The notes under the pieces are model-generated. The model was not told the DNA's origin. It saw only the letters and a list, made by a program, of their open reading frames with translations, and did not search any database. This document shows, in pieces, positions 34,953 to 43,453 of a DNA stretch of 64,000 nt (positions within the stretch are counted from its first letter, which is position 1; every line of letters starts with the position of its first letter). The DNA lies in contig JBCBBT010000004.1 of the NCBI GenBank assembly GCA_038531315.1, positions 18,946 to 82,945 on the forward strand, given 5' to 3'. Source of the DNA: JAJFFW01 sp038531315. GTDB taxonomy: Bacteria > Pseudomonadota > Alphaproteobacteria > Caulobacterales > Parvularculaceae. A program made the translations under genes and the position numbers.

Positions 34953-35617
34953 TGCTGGGCTCCTTCGTTCAAAAATCCGTGCTGGGATAAAAATTCGGCC
35001 GTAATGGCTGCGTCACCGTCGGCCGGCGCGCGCGCCAGCAACAGGCGTTCGACATATTTGGCGAGAATATCGACCTCGAGATTAACCCGGTCGCCGACTT
35101 TCTTGCCTGGCTGGATGAGCTTGGTCTGGCTGTAGGCGATCAAGGTGACGTTGAACCAGTCAGGGCCGGTATCAACCACGGTCAGCGATGCGCCGTCCAT
35201 GGCGATGAAGCCTTTGGTGGTGATGTACCGCATGAGCGGTGCTGGCGTCTTGATGGTCATCCAGAGAGCGTCTTCGTCTTTGCGAAACGCCTCGATCACG
35301 CCTGTGGCGTCAATATGGCCCTGAACAAAGTGTCCGCCAAGGCGCGTCGTCGGCAGAACGGATCGCTCAAGATTGACCGGCGCGCCGGGCTTGAGATCGC
35401 CGAGATTGCTGCGCAACCGCGTTTCAGGGGCGAGGCCCACCGCAAAACTCGTCGCATCGAAGGCCGTCACGGTGAGGCAGACGCCATTGACCGCAATGGA
35501 ATCGCCAAGCGCGACATTTTCAAGAACCGTCTCACCCTCAATGGTCATCGCGTATGTGTCGCCGCGATGATCGACAGCGCGCACAGCGCCAATTTCTTCA
35601 ACCAGTCCGGTGAACAT
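34949..35617 (-). CDS. ribE: Riboflavin synthase, alpha subunit
   Basis: Dismutates two lumazine molecules to give riboflavin. The 222-residue protein starts with the near-invariant MFTGLVEEIG and shows the internal duplication of the family, with two lumazine-binding repeats. ALGDSIAVNGVCLTV is in the first, and TTKGFIAMDGASLTVV is in the second. The start at 35617 is favoured by the conserved N-terminus, by AAGGAGA upstream, and by the TGATG overlap with ribD. Confidence 0.97.
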   Translation of the reverse strand: MFTGLVEEIGAVRAVDHRGDTYAMTIEGETVLENVALGDSIAVNGVCLTVTAFDATSFAVGLAPETRLRSNLGDLKPGAPVNLERSVLPTTRLGGHFVQGHIDATGVIEAFRKDEDALWMTIKTPAPLMRYITTKGFIAMDGASLTVVDTGPDWFNVTLIAYSQTKLIQPGKKVGDRVNLEVDILAKYVERLLLARAPADGDAAITAEFLSQHGFLNEGAQQ

Positions 35618-36735
35618 CACCCGGTCTCCTTGTTTGCGACTGCGCCGCGCCAAACGATATCATCGCCGAGCCGTTCACTTTGCGCATCGACGAGGCGCCA
35701 GGCGTTTGAAAGTCTTTGTGCACCGGCGCCGCCGACCGGCGCTTTGGCGTCGCCGCCAATGATTACGGGCGCCACATAGGCCCAGACTTCATCGACGAGG
35801 TCGGCGTCAAAGAATGAGCCGAGGACAGCGCCGCCGCCTTCGACCATGACGCCGTTAAGGCCGCGCGCGCCGAGCGCTTCCAGCAACGCTATAAGGTCCG
35901 GGCGGCCCTGATGGTCCGTATCAAGAAGAAGAGTTTCAACGCCCATCGTTTCAAGCCGGTCAAGATTGGCGCGGGGCGCATTCTTGGCGGCGACGACGAG
36001 CGCGCCGGGCGCGGCCCGGTCAAACATCGCTGCGCTCGGCGGCGTGCGGGCTGTGCTGTCGAGGACGATGCGCAGCGGGTTTGAAACCTGCGCTTCGCCG
36101 GTCCGGTCGGTGAGGGCCGGATCGTCGGCGACAACCGTATCAACGCCGACAATGACGGCGTCGCACATCCGGCGCAATCGGTGGCTGTCGGCGCGCGCCT
36201 GCGCGCCGGTGATCCACTGGCTGTCGCCGGTGCGTGTGGCGATCTTGCCGTCGAGGCTGGCCGCAAACTTCGCAGTCACATAGGGCCGTCCGGCGGCGAT
36301 GCGCTTTAGCCAGAACCGGTTTTGATGGCGCGCCTCATCGGCGCAAACGCCGCTCGATATGGCGACGCCGTTTTCGCGCAAGGCTGCGCCGCCGCCGCCG
36401 GCAAGACGCGTCGGGTCGGAAAGCGCGTAAACCACCTCACGCACGCCGGCGTCGATGACGGCGCGCGAGCAAGGCGGGGTCCGGCCCGTATGATTACAGG
36501 GCTCAAGCGTCACATAGAGCGTCGATCCCGCGGCGCGCGCGCCAGCCGCGCTCAGCGCTTCGACTTCGGCGTGGGGCAGGCCGGCGCCGCGGTGCCAGCC
36601 TTCGCCAACGATCTCGCCGTCGCTCACAACGACGCAACCGACCAGCGGATTGGGCGCTGTAAACCCCTCGGCGCGCGCGGCGAGGGCCAGCGCGCGGCGC
36701 ATGAAGTCTGTTGGCGTCTGTTGGGCGTCGCCCAT
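35617..36735 (-). CDS. ribD: Bifunctional riboflavin deaminase/reductase
   Basis: Carries out deamination and then reduction of the pyrimidine intermediate in riboflavin synthesis. The N-terminal deaminase domain holds the zinc site: HAEVEAL near residue 50 and LEPCNHTGRTPPCSRAVI near 75-92. The reductase domain follows from about 150 (YVTAKFAASLDGKIATRTGD) with VEGGGAVLGSFFDADLVDE. The ATG follows a terminator's T run directly, and the only Shine-Dalgarno-like sequence, GGGG, is inside that hairpin. First gene of the rib operon. Confidence 0.97.
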   Translation of the reverse strand: MGDAQQTPTDFMRRALALAARAEGFTAPNPLVGCVVVSDGEIVGEGWHRGAGLPHAEVEALSAAGARAAGSTLYVTLEPCNHTGRTPPCSRAVIDAGVREVVYALSDPTRLAGGGGAALRENGVAISSGVCADEARHQNRFWLKRIAAGRPYVTAKFAASLDGKIATRTGDSQWITGAQARADSHRLRRMCDAVIVGVDTVVADDPALTDRTGEAQVSNPLRIVLDSTARTPPSAAMFDRAAPGALVVAAKNAPRANLDRLETMGVETLLLDTDHQGRPDLIALLEALGARGLNGVMVEGGGAVLGSFFDADLVDEVWAYVAPVIIGGDAKAPVGGAGAQRLSNAWRLVDAQSERLGDDIVWRGAVANKETG

Positions 36736-36767
36736 AAAAAAACCCCGTTGCTACACAAGCATCGGGG
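36736..36767 (-). terminator. Intrinsic terminator of the FMN riboswitch, touching the ribD ATG
   Basis: On the minus strand CCCCG-A-TGCT-TGTGT-AGCA-A-CGGGG folds into a long stem followed by seven T residues, and the ribD ATG comes immediately after. The 3' arm GGGG is also the best ribosome-binding candidate for ribD. Forming the hairpin could therefore stop transcription and hide the start site. Confidence 0.85.
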
Positions 36768-36866
36768 CGCAAACAGTGCGACTACGTTGACTGAACGCCG
36801 TCCGTTCCACGCATAAAGGCGCGCTACAGACATAGCGATCAGTCGCGTCAAAACGCGTCTGCCAGA

Positions 36867-37036
36867 CCTTCTACCATCCGGACTATCACCGTCGGCTCCG
36901 GGCTCACACCGGAATCCTGCTTTGATCACACCGATATCGCGATCGGCTGATCTCGGCTCGCGGGCTCGTCAGCACGGCCAATCAAGGCCAAATTCGCTGC
37001 ATTACCGCCGGTGGGGACTTTCACCCCGCCCCGAAG
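36867..37036 (-). promoter_or_regulatory. FMN riboswitch (RFN element)
   Basis: The minus strand carries every conserved block of the FMN aptamer in order: CTTCGGGGCGGGGTGAAA, CCCCACCGGCGGTAAT, GAGCCCGCGAGCC, a variable arm, then TCCGGTGTGAGCCCGGAGCC, GACGGTGATAGTCCGGATGG and AGAAGG. It is about 170 nt long and lies about 130 nt before ribD. When FMN binds, expression of the downstream rib operon is expected to fall, here probably by transcription termination. Confidence 0.97.
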
Positions 37037-37155
37037 ATCTTATGAACGGCTCTCGCCGCCAGTCGAAAATACGCATTCCGCTGTGGAAATACAATATCCG
37101 CAAGCAGCATGGCCGATCGCCGCACCGGAAGTGCTGCGGCATTGCTGAAAAGGTC

Positions 37156-37797
37156 CTATGACTGGGACCCCCAGAGCTGGCGCACGCGGCGATCGCGCCC
37201 GCATCCATTGCGGTAAAGCGCGTATCGGACAGGATTCTTCTTGTAATAATCCTGGTGATATTCCTCCGCCGGCCAGAACTTTTTCGCGTCGGTGACCGGC
37301 GTGACCACCTTTTTACCGAGTATTTCCTGCGCCTCATTCAGCGAGGCTTCGGCGGCGCGGCGTTGATCGTCGGACCTGACGAAAATACCCGTCACATAAG
37401 AGTGGCCGCGATCGCAGAACTGGCCGCCGTCATCCAGCGGATCAACATGGCGAAAGAAATAGTCGACCAGCTCCCGGTAGGTGACCGCCGCCGGGTCGTA
37501 ACGCACTTTGACCGCCTCAACGTGGCCGGTCTTTTCATAGGTCACTTGCTTGTAGGTGGGGTTTTCAACGTCCCCGCCCGTATATCCCGATACGGCCTCG
37601 AAAACGCCGTCGAGCTTTTCAAAATCCGCCTCAACGCACCAGAAACAGCCGCCGGCGAATATCGCGATGGCGTCGCCGTCTGCAACGCTGGCCGGCGTTT
37701 TCGTTTCCGCAGACTGCTCAGAGGGCGCGCCAAAGTTGATGGCGGCGAAACCGCCGACTGCGGCGGCCAAGATGATAAATACCAGTAAACGCTTCAT
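37156..37797 (-). CDS. msrA: Exported peptide-methionine (S)-S-oxide reductase
   Basis: Reduces methionine S-sulfoxide in proteins. The catalytic Cys is in the hallmark GGCFWCVEADFEKLDGV near residue 50, and HPD-type context follows at FRHVDPLDDGGQFCDRG. An N-terminal hydrophobic leader (about 1-22) predicts export or membrane anchoring, so it would repair periplasmic proteins. The C-terminal resolving-Cys region is NGCGRDRR. Length 213 residues. It lies just upstream of the FMN riboswitch on the same strand and is probably a separate unit. Confidence 0.94.
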   Translation of the reverse strand: MKRLLVFIILAAAVGGFAAINFGAPSEQSAETKTPASVADGDAIAIFAGGCFWCVEADFEKLDGVFEAVSGYTGGDVENPTYKQVTYEKTGHVEAVKVRYDPAAVTYRELVDYFFRHVDPLDDGGQFCDRGHSYVTGIFVRSDDQRRAAEASLNEAQEILGKKVVTPVTDAKKFWPAEEYHQDYYKKNPVRYALYRNGCGRDRRVRQLWGSQS

Positions 37798-37952
37798 TTT
37801 TTGCCTTTTTTCGCGTTGTGAGCGCTACAAATAGACGGCTTTGCGTTCGTTTAAAACGTTGATAACGCGATTGTTAATTCCCCGCACATGCGCTTTGGTT
37901 TCGCCGAAGGCGTCGATTTTAAACATATCGAGTTCAGACATGGAGTTTTGCT

Positions 37953-40193
37953 GTGACCGTTAGATTCCTGATCGCAGCCGCATTGGCGGCGAGCCTTGCC
38001 GGTTGCGGCGCAGAGCAAAGCGCAACCGAACCAGCGCCAGAAGAAAAGGCATCCCCTATGACGAATACGGACCCCTTCGAGCAAGATCGGGCGGTCGCGC
38101 CGCCGGCGGTTGAAAAGCGGCCGGTTGAAATCACCCAGCACAACGAGACGCGCGTCGACGATTACGGCTGGTTGCGCGTCGATAACTGGCAGGAAGTGTT
38201 GCGCGATCCCTCGGCGCTGGCGGAAGACGTCAGGAATGTTCTTGAGGCGGAAAACGCCTATTACGGCGCAATGACCGACGACCTTGAAGGTCTTCGAAAG
38301 GCGCTTGTTGCTGAGATGCGCGCCCGGGTTAAGGAAAACGAGGCCTCGCCGCCGATGCTCCACGGGCCGTGGAAGTACTGGTACGAATATCGCGAGGGCG
38401 GCGAATACCGGATTTACAAACGTGCGCCGCGCGAGGGCGGCGAGGAGCGTATCCTGTTCGACGGCGATGCGGAAAGCGCCGGATCGACATTTTTCAGCAT
38501 TGGCGGCTTTTCACAAAGCCCGGATCATCGCTTTGCGGCCTATGCCGTAGACCGTCTTGGGTCTGAGTATTATACGATCAAGGTCCGCGATATCGAGAGC
38601 GGCGCAGACCTTGGCGATGTGATCGAGAACGCCGATAGCGACGGCGCAATCTGGGCCGCCGGCTCCAATGCCTTTTACTATGTCGAAAGAGACGACAATC
38701 AGCGTCCGCGCCGCGTCAAACGCCACGTCCTCGGCAGCGACCCGAAAAGCGATGCGGTTGTCTATGAGGAGCCGAGCGACGACTTTTTTCTGGGCGTATC
38801 GAAAAGTCAAAGCGGCGATTATATTTTTATCACGTCCTCAAATCAGATCACCAGCGAAGTCCGTTTCCTGCGCGCCGACGCGCAAAAGCCTGTCGCAACC
38901 GTGATCGCCCCGCGTGCTGAAGGTGTTGAATATTACGCCGAACATCACGGCGATGACTTTCTCATCTATACAAACGCTGATGGGGCGGTGAACTTTAAAT
39001 TGATGAAAGCGCCCGTAAATGCGCCTGCAAAAGACAGCTGGCAGGCGTTTTTGGACCACCGCGCTGACGTTCATCTGACTTCGTTCATTCCTTATAAGGA
39101 TTTTTACGTCCGACTCGAGCGCAGCGATGCGTTGCCGCGTATCGTGGTCTCAGACTATGAGGGCGAGGAACATACCATCGCATTCGATGAAGCCGCCTAC
39201 AGTATTGGCCTGGTCGCCGGCTTTGAGTTCGACACATCGACATTGCGCTTTACCTATGAATCGCCGGCGACGCCGGAAGAAACATTCGATTACGACATGG
39301 CAAGCAGAGACCGTGTTCTCGTGAAACGCCAGGAATTGCCGTCAGGCCATGACAAGGATCGCTATGTTGTCGAGCGTTTCAAGGCAGCCGCGCCCGACGG
39401 CGCCGGCGTGCCGGTGACGGTGTTGCGGCTGAAATCGACAAAGCTCGACGGCGGCGCGCCGGTCCTGCTCTACGGATACGGTTCTTACGGCGTCACGATA
39501 CCGGCGAGTTTCTCGAGCAATATCCTGCCTCTCGTTGATCGCGGGGTAATCTATGTCGTCGCGCATCCGCGCGGCGGCGCTGCGCTCGGGCGTCAATGGT
39601 ATCTCGACGGCAAGCTCGACAAGAAGATGAACACCTTCACTGACTTTAACGCTGTCGCGGACGATCTTATCCGCCGTGGATACACCGCCGAGCGGCGCAT
39701 CGTTATTTATGGCGGCAGCGCCGGCGGTCTTTTGGTCGGGGCCGCAATCAATTTGCGCCCCGAACTTTACGCCGGCGTCATGGCGGCGGTGCCGTTTGTC
39801 GATGTCATCAATACGATTTCCGACGGCGACCTGCCGCTGACGCCCCCAGAGTGGGAGGAGTGGGGCAATCCGATTACCAGTGCGGAAGAATACGGGTGGA
39901 TCAGGGCATACTCGCCCTATGAGAATATTCAGAACACGCAGTATCCGCCGATTATGGCGACGGGCGGGTTGACCGATTACCGGGTCACCTATTGGGAAAT
40001 GGCGAAATGGGTCGCTCGTCTGCGCGATGACGCCCGCGGCGGACCGTTCTTGCTGCGTATGAATATGGGCGCGGGGCATGGCGGCTCGGCGGCGCGGTTC
40101 GAAAGACTCGATGAGCGGGCGCATCTTTACGCTTTTGCGCTGAAATCTCTTGGCATGGCGGACGCGACGCCGGAAGCGCAAGATGCGCCGTGA
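37953..40193 (+). CDS. S9A-family prolyl oligopeptidase, lipoprotein
   Basis: A 746-residue serine peptidase of the prolyl oligopeptidase/oligopeptidase B group. The N-terminal lipobox LAGC gives a lipidated Cys near residue 18. A seven-bladed propeller domain occupies roughly residues 50-480. The C-terminal hydrolase domain carries the nucleophile in YGGSAGGLLVGA, the Asp region near GGLTDYRVTYWE, and the His in GAGHGGSAARFERL. The start codon is GTG, with TGGAG well spaced upstream. Likely a periplasmic peptidase cutting short peptides; specificity (post-Pro or post-basic) cannot be fixed here. Confidence 0.93.
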   Translation: MTVRFLIAAALAASLAGCGAEQSATEPAPEEKASPMTNTDPFEQDRAVAPPAVEKRPVEITQHNETRVDDYGWLRVDNWQEVLRDPSALAEDVRNVLEAENAYYGAMTDDLEGLRKALVAEMRARVKENEASPPMLHGPWKYWYEYREGGEYRIYKRAPREGGEERILFDGDAESAGSTFFSIGGFSQSPDHRFAAYAVDRLGSEYYTIKVRDIESGADLGDVIENADSDGAIWAAGSNAFYYVERDDNQRPRRVKRHVLGSDPKSDAVVYEEPSDDFFLGVSKSQSGDYIFITSSNQITSEVRFLRADAQKPVATVIAPRAEGVEYYAEHHGDDFLIYTNADGAVNFKLMKAPVNAPAKDSWQAFLDHRADVHLTSFIPYKDFYVRLERSDALPRIVVSDYEGEEHTIAFDEAAYSIGLVAGFEFDTSTLRFTYESPATPEETFDYDMASRDRVLVKRQELPSGHDKDRYVVERFKAAAPDGAGVPVTVLRLKSTKLDGGAPVLLYGYGSYGVTIPASFSSNILPLVDRGVIYVVAHPRGGAALGRQWYLDGKLDKKMNTFTDFNAVADDLIRRGYTAERRIVIYGGSAGGLLVGAAINLRPELYAGVMAAVPFVDVINTISDGDLPLTPPEWEEWGNPITSAEEYGWIRAYSPYENIQNTQYPPIMATGGLTDYRVTYWEMAKWVARLRDDARGGPFLLRMNMGAGHGGSAARFERLDERAHLYAFALKSLGMADATPEAQDAP

Positions 40194-40391
40194 CGTCAGC
40201 GCGCGGGCGCGTTGCGGTTATTCGGCGGCGGGCGTGTTCCCGCGCGCCTCACATCGCGGTGATCTGAATGCGAGCGGCGATGAATTCAGCGTCGCCGTCG
40301 CTATATGCACCGCTGACAACGGCGAACAGCCTGCCTGAAGCGCCGACAAGGCCGCTGCGCGTGGTCCAACACCTAACGGAGAAGAAGAACA

Positions 40392-40868
40392 ATGAATATC
40401 GTTAAATGGGTCCTGTCGCTGGCGCTTGGCGCTTTTTTGATCGTTTTCGGCGTCACCAAGTTTACCGGGGGCGCCCATATTTTTCCGTATATTGAATACA
40501 AGGCGGCGGCGCTCGGGTTTCCGATGGCTGACGTGTTTTTCCCTGTCGTAAATTACGCAACCGGTCTTCTGGAAATCGCGGCGGGCCTTTTGGTCATCGC
40601 GCCTTTTACGCGCGTTATCGGGTCGAAAATCGCGGTGCTGCCGCTTTTCGGTGCTGTGATATTTCATTTGTCGCCGCTCCTCGGCGTGAAAACGCCGGAC
40701 GGGTTCAATGAGGCGGATGCTGCGACGGTTTCACTAACAGCGGCGCTGGAAGCGGGCGGACCCTTTTTGAGGGATCACTTTAGCGCGGGTGCGTCTTACT
40801 CACTGTTTTCGATTGCTGCGGTGATGCTGGCGATTGCGCTCGCCAATGCGGTTTTGCACCGCCGTTGA
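40392..40868 (+). CDS. DoxX-like small membrane protein
   Basis: A 158-residue protein with four hydrophobic helices (about 5-22, 52-70, 76-95, 135-155). The overall plan and the N-terminal FGVTKFTGG segment resemble DoxX/DUF417-type proteins, but the match is loose. GGAGAAGAAG precedes the ATG. No functional residues can be pointed out. Stands alone between the S9 peptidase and the convergent purB gene. Confidence 0.7.
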   Translation: MNIVKWVLSLALGAFLIVFGVTKFTGGAHIFPYIEYKAAALGFPMADVFFPVVNYATGLLEIAAGLLVIAPFTRVIGSKIAVLPLFGAVIFHLSPLLGVKTPDGFNEADAATVSLTAALEAGGPFLRDHFSAGASYSLFSIAAVMLAIALANAVLHRR

Positions 40869-40884
40869 TCGGCGCCATGCGTTT

Positions 40885-42192
40885 CTATTCGGCGCTGAAA
40901 ACCCGGGCAAAAATCGTATCAACGTGCTTTGTATGGTGGCCGAGATCGAAGAGGGCGTCGAGGTCGCTGGCTGACAAATACGCCGTAACGTCGTTGTCGG
41001 CTTTCAGATTATCCAGAAAAGCGCCTTCGCCGCGCCATGCCGGCATGGCGTTTCGCTGGACGAGACGATAGGCGTCTTCGCGCGAGGCGCCGGCCTGGGT
41101 CAGGGCGAGCAGAACGCGCTGCGAATGGACAAGCCCGCCAAGTCGATTGAGGTTCGCCTCGCAGCGCTCGGGATAAATCACAAGCTTTTCGATGACGCCG
41201 GCGAGCCGGTGCAGCGCAAAGTCGAGATGGATCGTTGCGTCAGGTCCGATCCCGCGCTCAACCGAAGAATGCGAAATATCGCGTTCATGCCACAAGGCGA
41301 CGTTTTCCAGGGCCGGGGTCACGCACATCCGCACCAGCCGCGCAAGGCCGGTGAGATTTTCGGTGAGGATCGGGTTGCGCTTGTGCGGCATTGCGGACGA
41401 GCCTTTCTGGCCCGGCGCAAAATATTCCTCCGCCTCCAGAACTTCGGTGCGTTGCAAGTGCCTGATTTCCGTCGCCAGCCGTTCTATTGACGATGCAATG
41501 ACGCCGAGCGCCGCGAAAAATGCGGCGTGACGGTCGCGCGGGATCACTTGTGTTGAAACGGGCTCAACACTGAGACCCAGTTTTTCCGCCACATGGGCTT
41601 CAACAGCGGGGTCAATATTCGCGAAGGTCCCGACGGCGCCCGAAATGGCGCAGACGGCGATTTCAGCGCGGGCCGCCTCCATCCGCAGACGCGCACGTTT
41701 GAATTCTTCATAAAAGCTTGCCAGCTTCAATCCCATGGTCGTCGGTTCAGCGTGGATGCCGTGGCTGCGTCCTACGCATGCGGTTAGTTTGTGTTCAAAG
41801 GCGCGCTCCTTCAATGCGCTCAGTACACGGTTAATACCCGCCAGCAGGAGATCGCTGGCGCGCGCCAATTGCACCGACAGGCACGTGTCGAGGACGTCCG
41901 ACGACGTCATGCCCTGATGAACAAAACGGGCCTCGGGCCCGACGGTTTCGGCCAGGTGGGTCAGGAAAGCGATGACGTCGTGTTTGACCTCGCGTTCGAT
42001 TTCGTCAATCCGCGCCACGTCGAACGTCGCCTTGTCGCCTTTTTCCCGGACGACTTTTGCGGCTTCTGCGGGAATAACGCCGAGATCGGCCATCTTCTCC
42101 GCGGCGAGGGCTTCAATTTCGAACCAGATGCGGAATTTCGATGCGGGCGACCAGATATCGGTCATTTCCTGACGGGCGTAGCGCGGGATCAT
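40885..42192 (-). CDS. purB: Adenylosuccinate lyase
   Basis: Acts twice in purine synthesis, releasing fumarate from SAICAR and from adenylosuccinate. The 435-residue protein starts IPRYARQEMTDIWSP as usual. It contains the fumarase-superfamily signature GSSAMPHKRNP near residue 265, TSSDVLDTC with catalytic Ser/Thr context, and GRSHGIHAEPTTMG with the catalytic His. Normal length. Confidence 0.98.
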   Translation of the reverse strand: MIPRYARQEMTDIWSPASKFRIWFEIEALAAEKMADLGVIPAEAAKVVREKGDKATFDVARIDEIEREVKHDVIAFLTHLAETVGPEARFVHQGMTSSDVLDTCLSVQLARASDLLLAGINRVLSALKERAFEHKLTACVGRSHGIHAEPTTMGLKLASFYEEFKRARLRMEAARAEIAVCAISGAVGTFANIDPAVEAHVAEKLGLSVEPVSTQVIPRDRHAAFFAALGVIASSIERLATEIRHLQRTEVLEAEEYFAPGQKGSSAMPHKRNPILTENLTGLARLVRMCVTPALENVALWHERDISHSSVERGIGPDATIHLDFALHRLAGVIEKLVIYPERCEANLNRLGGLVHSQRVLLALTQAGASREDAYRLVQRNAMPAWRGEGAFLDNLKADNDVTAYLSASDLDALFDLGHHTKHVDTIFARVFSAE

Positions 42193-42283
42193 GGAACACT
42201 TTCACACTGTTTTGGCGGGTGGGCGGCCTTTGATATTTGGACACGCTTTTGAACACAAGCTAGCCTGATCGCCTACAGAAGGA

Positions 42284-42790
42284 ATGCAATGGATGGATTT
42301 TGCACAACTCTACCTGAACGCCGAGGGCCGCATCAGCCGCAAGACCTGGTGGCTCGGCTCGATCGGGGTCGTCGTCTTGTCACTTATCGCCTCGCTTGTT
42401 GTCGCCCCGATTGTTGTGATCGTAAGCGGACAGTCGGCGACGACGGAAGGCATTGGCGAGCTTGCGCTGCTGGCGCTGTTTTTCACGCCTTATCGTTCAT
42501 TGACGTTCAAACGGCTCAATGATCGCGACCGGCCGCACTGGCTTTTCTGGGTTTTCCTTGGCCCGAGCATCGCGTCCGCCGTCCTGAAATTGCTTGGTGT
42601 TTCCGGTGGATATGCCTCTTTTGTGCTCCTCGGACAGGACGTCGAAATGTTCCAGCCGAACGTTATCGGCCACTTTGTGAACCTGGCGCTCATCGTGACT
42701 TTCGTCTGGATGCTCGTCGAGATGGGATTTCTGAAAGGTCAGGAAGGCGCCAATACGCACGGCCCGGACCCATTGGAAAACGAATTGTAG
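42284..42790 (+). CDS. DUF805 membrane protein
   Basis: A 168-residue inner-membrane protein of the DUF805 family. The family opening (Glu-Gly-Arg-x-x-Arg followed by Trp) is visible as NAEGRISRKTWWLG, and the conserved KRLNDRDRPHWLFW appears in the middle. Three or four helices. Function unknown in the family. Either the ATG at 42284 or the one at 42293 may start it; AGAAGGA is better spaced for the second. Confidence 0.88.
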   Translation: MQWMDFAQLYLNAEGRISRKTWWLGSIGVVVLSLIASLVVAPIVVIVSGQSATTEGIGELALLALFFTPYRSLTFKRLNDRDRPHWLFWVFLGPSIASAVLKLLGVSGGYASFVLLGQDVEMFQPNVIGHFVNLALIVTFVWMLVEMGFLKGQEGANTHGPDPLENEL

Positions 42791-42811
42791 GCCCGGCGCT
42801 GCAGCCCCCCC

Positions 42812-42885
42812 TGCGCGACTGCGCTAATCCAGTTTTGCGCGACTGCGCTTAATCCAGTTTTGCGCGACCGCGCTTAAACCAGTTC
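42812..42885. repeat. Three 24-25 bp tandem repeats spanning a gene end
   Basis: Imperfect units at 42812-42835, 42836-42860 and 42861-42885. Each contains GCGCGACTGCGC or GCGCGACCGCGC, itself an inverted repeat, then a TAA/CCAGTT segment. The rightmost unit holds the last codons and stop of the convergent helix-hairpin-helix gene; the other two look like duplicates of that tail. Confidence 0.85.
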
Positions 42886-43326
42886 TTCGCGGCGACGTTG
42901 AGGCTGTTTGCCCATGCGGATGCGGCGCGCCTGCGACACCCATTGCTCGCGGTCGACCCTGCCGGTCTCGCCAATCTGGCTCTCAATCTGGCGAATACGC
43001 GAGGGGCCCCAATCGGCGATCTGGTCGAGATAGGTGACGCCGAGCGTTTGAAGCCGGCGCTGCATCACGTCATCGATCCCCGTGATTTTTGTCAGGTCGG
43101 GATCGCGCGCCATGGACGCGAGCGGCATGCCGATCTTGTGCGCCGCGGACGGGGCGGCCGGCTCCAGCAAGAGAGCGCCTTTATCGTCAAACGCGTCAGG
43201 GATCGGGCGCGGCTTGCGATCGTGGAGCGTTGAGCGTCGAAGGCTCCAGACCCACCAGCCGACGCTGAGACCGCCCGCAAAAGATGCGGTCAACGCAAGA
43301 AAAAGGGAGGCGTCTGAAAGCTGCAT
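42874..43326 (-). CDS. Membrane-anchored helix-hairpin-helix protein
   Basis: A 150-residue protein with an N-terminal helix (about 8-28, GGLSVGWWVWSL) and a C-terminal domain. That domain, LTKITGIDDVMQRRLQTLGV followed by YLDQIADWGPSRIRQIE, resembles the helix-hairpin-helix module found attached to NuoE and in DUF4332-like proteins. The domain is often involved in nucleic-acid or protein contacts. Its role is unknown. Its stop codon lies inside a tandem repeat array. Confidence 0.78.
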   Translation of the reverse strand: MQLSDASLFLALTASFAGGLSVGWWVWSLRRSTLHDRKPRPIPDAFDDKGALLLEPAAPSAAHKIGMPLASMARDPDLTKITGIDDVMQRRLQTLGVTYLDQIADWGPSRIRQIESQIGETGRVDREQWVSQARRIRMGKQPQRRREELV

Positions 43327-43453
43327 ACTCGAAACCGACGAAAGAAGAGTTTCAGCTTACCATTTGTTTATGTTGAGGAAAACAAGAGTTTGCGAAACTC
43401 GCGTGATAACAGCACAGCCGCGCAACCTGACGTGGAAAACGAGCGCTCGCCGA

